Assembly (NCBI GenBank): GCA_944376975.1
Contig: CALWEE010000002.1
Coordinates: 1-26,023, forward strand
Direction: 5' to 3'
DNA: 26,023 nucleotides
Source of the DNA: an uncultured Lachnospiraceae bacterium
GTDB taxonomy: Bacteria > Bacillota > Clostridia > Lachnospirales > Lachnospiraceae
The notes below the pieces were generated by a model, which saw nothing but the letters and a program-made list of their open reading frames with translations, was not told the DNA's origin and did no database searches. This document shows positions 23,313-26,023 of the stretch, one piece after another. Within the stretch, counting starts at the first letter, position 1. Each line of letters begins with the position of its first letter. The position numbers and the translations under genes were made by a program.

Positions 23313-26023
23313 AGACCATTGAACTACAAGGTTTCAAGTCGTTTGCCAATAAGACCGTCCTCAAATTCAACAAAGGCATCACAGGCATAGTAGGGCCTAA
23401 CGGCAGCGGAAAAAGTAACGTGGCGGACGCGGTGCGATGGGTTCTGGGTGAACAGAGCGCGAAGCAGCTGCGCGGCTCAAAAATGGAAGATGTTATTTTT
23501 TCTGGTACCGAGAATAGAAAACCTTTAGGCTTTGCCTATGTGGCGATCACGATCGACAATCAGGATCACAAACTGCCCATGGATTTTGACGAGGTGACGG
23601 TGGCGCGTCGGGTTTACCGGTCGGGAGAAAGCGAGTATCTGCTGAACGGGTCCGTATGCCGCCTTCGGGACGTGCAGGAGATGTTTTTCGATACAGGTAT
23701 CGGAAAGGAAGGCTATTCCATCATCGGACAGGGGCAGATCGACAAGATATTGAGCGGAAAACCGGAAGAACGGCGGGAGCTGTTCGATGAGGCGGCCGGT
23801 ATCGTCAAGTATAAAAAGCGTAAGGCCCTTGCCGAGAAAAACCTGGAAAGCGAGCATCAGAACCTGTCCCGCGTCAACGATATCCTGGCGGAACTGGAAA
23901 AGCAGGTCGGTCCGTTGTCCAGACAGGCGGAAAAAGCGAAGGCTTACCTGAAACTGCGCGATCAGCTGAAGCTGTACGACATGGTCATGTATTTAAGCGA
24001 ATACGGCCGGTTAAAAGCGCAGGAAAAGGCATACGCCGAAAAGGAACAGATCGTTTCCGACGATCTGGACCAAAGCAGGAAGGCCCTTGAACAGGTGCGG
24101 ATCGAATACGACCAGGCGCAGAAAGAGCTGGAAGTATGCGAGACGGCCATTGAAGCCATCCAGTCGGCCAACAATGAGCTGTTGGTGGAAAAACAGAAAA
24201 ATGAGGGACAGATCCATCTGCTGGAAGAACAGATCCGTGGATTGGGATCGTCCTTGCTCCACTTCGGGGAGCGTATGGATGAGATAAGCCGGCAGACGGC
24301 GTCCAAAAAAGAGGAACTGGCCGGCTGCGATAATGAAGAAAAGGAACTGGATGAAAAGATCGCCCGGCTTTCTTCACGGAAGGCGTCCGTCCAGGGCGAC
24401 CTGGAACAGATGGCGGCGTCCATCGAAAAGCTCCGGCGGGATATCGACGATAAAAACGCGGATATCATCGAGTATCTCAACGACGGAGCCGGACTCAAAG
24501 CCCGGGGACAGCGTTATGATACCATGCTGGAGCAGATCCAGATCCGGAAGGCGGAACTGAGCAAACGGCTGATCACGGCCCAAAGCGAGGCCTCCGGTTT
24601 TGAAAAGAAGCTGGCGGATTACAGACAGGAAAGCGCCGATATCCAAAAATCCCTGGCAAAACTCCGGGACCGTTTAAGCAGCCGGGAGGCGGAAGGAAAA
24701 GAGATCCAGATCCGGATCGACGCCCTTCACAGCCAGCTGTCCGCCAAGGAAGAAGCTTATCAGCGCCTGGGCGCCCGATACCAGACCCTTCAGGGGATCG
24801 CCGAGCGGTATGAAGGTTACGGCGGTAGTATCCGGCGGGTCATGGAGCAGAAAAAACAGAATAAAGGGATCGTCGGCGTTGTGGCGGATATCATCAAAGT
24901 GGAGAAACAGTATGAAACGGCCATTGAAACAGCCCTTGGCGGAAGCATACAAAATATTGTCACCCAGGATGAGAAAACGGCCAAGCAGATGATCGAATAT
25001 CTGAAACAGAACCGTTATGGCCGGGCCACGTTCCTTCCCATGACCAGCATCGTCCCGCGGACGTTGCCCAACAGGGATGACGTCCTTAAGGAAAAGGGCG
25101 TTTTGGGCATGGCAAATGAGCTGATCTTATGCGACGAAGCGTATCGGAAGCTGGCGGATCATCTTCTCGGACGGGTAGTGGTGGCCGAAACAATGGATGA
25201 AGCGTTGCGCATCGCCCGAAAATACCATTATTCCCTGCGCATCGTCACGCTTGCGGGCGAATCATTAAGTCCCGGCGGTTCCATATCCGGCGGCGCTTTC
25301 AAACATTCCGGCAATCTGCTGGGAAGGCACAGGGAGATGGATGAACTCAAAGAACAGTTGGCAAAACTGGATGGAGAGATCCGGCGCCTGACCGGGCAGA
25401 CGGACAAAGCCCACGATGAAAAGCGGGAAAACCGCCGGCGCGTCGGGGAGATCAACGAAGATATCCAGAGCCTGACGTTGAAGAACAATACCCTTACGGT
25501 CAATATCGACCAGATCGGATCGTCAAAAGAACGTCAGCAGGAAACCTTCGCGTCCCTTAAAAGGGAATCGGATGAACTGAAAAAACAGGTGGAAGATATA
25601 AACCGGCTCCGGTCGGAACTGGAAAAAGAGCAAGGCGACCTTGAACGTTCTAGGGAAGCCGCCCAGGAGACCGTGTCTTCGCTCAGCGCGAGGCTTGATG
25701 AAGAAACGGCGAAAGAACAGGCGTACCGGTCGAAAAATTCCGGACTGGAAGTGGATGTTTCCGGTTTTATACAGAAAAAAGATTTTATATCGGAAAACAA
25801 AAAACGTCTGCATGAGGAACTGGAACGTCTCGCCGAAGAAAAAGACGCGACTTCGGAAAAGATCCGGGAGACAAAAGAAGCCGAAGACGAGCGCAGGCGG
25901 CAGATCGTTTCCTGCGAAGCGGCCGGCGAGCGGCTGGACGAGGCGTACAGTAAGGGACAGGCGGTTTTTGAAAGGCATCAGAAAGAAAAAGATCGTCTGT
26001 CGGGCATACATAAAGATTTCTTT
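23303..26023 (+). CDS. smc: Chromosome segregation protein SMC, C-terminus cut by window edge
   Basis: 907 codons are present of a usual ~1190. The ATG at 23303 lies inside the rnc end, with GAGG at 23289-23292, and gives the family start MYLKTIELQGFKSFANKT. Walker A is GPNGSGKS at 31-38, and the Q-loop region includes IIGQGQIDKIL. A long coiled coil covers about 170-500. The hinge is about 515-670 (GIVGVVADII from 522, then LSPGGSISGGAF). The returning coiled coil runs to the edge. The signature motif, Walker B and D-loop lie outside the window. SMC with ScpA and ScpB compacts and segregates the chromosome. Confidence 0.97.
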   Translation, partial: MYLKTIELQGFKSFANKTVLKFNKGITGIVGPNGSGKSNVADAVRWVLGEQSAKQLRGSKMEDVIFSGTENRKPLGFAYVAITIDNQDHKLPMDFDEVTVARRVYRSGESEYLLNGSVCRLRDVQEMFFDTGIGKEGYSIIGQGQIDKILSGKPEERRELFDEAAGIVKYKKRKALAEKNLESEHQNLSRVNDILAELEKQVGPLSRQAEKAKAYLKLRDQLKLYDMVMYLSEYGRLKAQEKAYAEKEQIVSDDLDQSRKALEQVRIEYDQAQKELEVCETAIEAIQSANNELLVEKQKNEGQIHLLEEQIRGLGSSLLHFGERMDEISRQTASKKEELAGCDNEEKELDEKIARLSSRKASVQGDLEQMAASIEKLRRDIDDKNADIIEYLNDGAGLKARGQRYDTMLEQIQIRKAELSKRLITAQSEASGFEKKLADYRQESADIQKSLAKLRDRLSSREAEGKEIQIRIDALHSQLSAKEEAYQRLGARYQTLQGIAERYEGYGGSIRRVMEQKKQNKGIVGVVADIIKVEKQYETAIETALGGSIQNIVTQDEKTAKQMIEYLKQNRYGRATFLPMTSIVPRTLPNRDDVLKEKGVLGMANELILCDEAYRKLADHLLGRVVVAETMDEALRIARKYHYSLRIVTLAGESLSPGGSISGGAFKHSGNLLGRHREMDELKEQLAKLDGEIRRLTGQTDKAHDEKRENRRRVGEINEDIQSLTLKNNTLTVNIDQIGSSKERQQETFASLKRESDELKKQVEDINRLRSELEKEQGDLERSREAAQETVSSLSARLDEETAKEQAYRSKNSGLEVDVSGFIQKKDFISENKKRLHEELERLAEEKDATSEKIRETKEAEDERRRQIVSCEAAGERLDEAYSKGQAVFERHQKEKDRLSGIHKDFF

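Overview
The window looks like a chromosomal segment from a spore-forming-lineage Clostridia bacterium, probably Lachnospiraceae-like, with moderately high GC. Three things suggest this: the conserved Firmicute housekeeping order (Asp23 - fakA/yloV - recG - rsmD - coaD - ... - ylbJ - tmcAL - pta - ackA - yceD - rpmF - plsX - acpP - rnc - smc), the sporulation-associated genes ytfJ/gerW and ylbJ, and a giant 2-hydroxyacyl-CoA dehydratase activase-type protein typical of anaerobes. The taxonomic call is inference. No tRNA, rRNA, CRISPR array, insertion sequence or prophage was seen, and no gene-free stretch reaches 300 bases.

Layout. (1) 1-4222, minus strand: one very long gene, cut by the left edge, encoding two activase ATPase domains followed by a dehydratase-like half. 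(2) 4379-4741: a small two-LysM protein, divergent from (1). (3) 4865-8886: a compact run of six genes behind a consensus sigma-A promoter and closed by a long hairpin terminator: a rhomboid-like pseudoprotease with a zinc-finger tail, a small unknown protein, a DUF2953 (YtfI-like) membrane protein, a YtfJ/GerW protein, a 46-residue hydrophobic protein and an FHA protein. This is the least understood part of the window. (4) 9035-9220, minus: ribosomal protein L28, with its own promoter and terminator. (5) 9412-13570: Asp23/Gls24 protein, fatty-acid-kinase-like FakA, and RecG after a strong hairpin. (6) 13715-15478: rsmD, coaD and a coiled-coil protein with a very acidic tail, from a consensus promoter. 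(7) 15506-17691, minus: tmcAL followed by ylbJ, convergent with (6). (8) 17937-20201: pta and ackA, with two overlapping promoters. (9) 20349-21056: yceD (DUF177) and rpmF, ending in a strong terminator. (10) 21231-22508: plsX and acpP, then a terminator. (11) 22584-26023: rnc overlapping smc, which runs off the right edge.

How the genes fit together. pta and ackA interconvert acetyl-CoA and acetate with ATP formation. plsX, acpP and FakA belong to acyl-phosphate, phospholipid and fatty-acid metabolism. recG, rsmD, tmcAL, rpmB, rpmF, rnc and smc serve DNA repair, ribosome and tRNA maturation, and chromosome organisation. Most of the window is ordinary core genome. The parts worth a second look are the fused activase/dehydratase protein, the six-gene envelope/sporulation-type operon with its unannotated small membrane protein, the possible kinase-fold N-terminus of the FHA protein, and several structured leaders.
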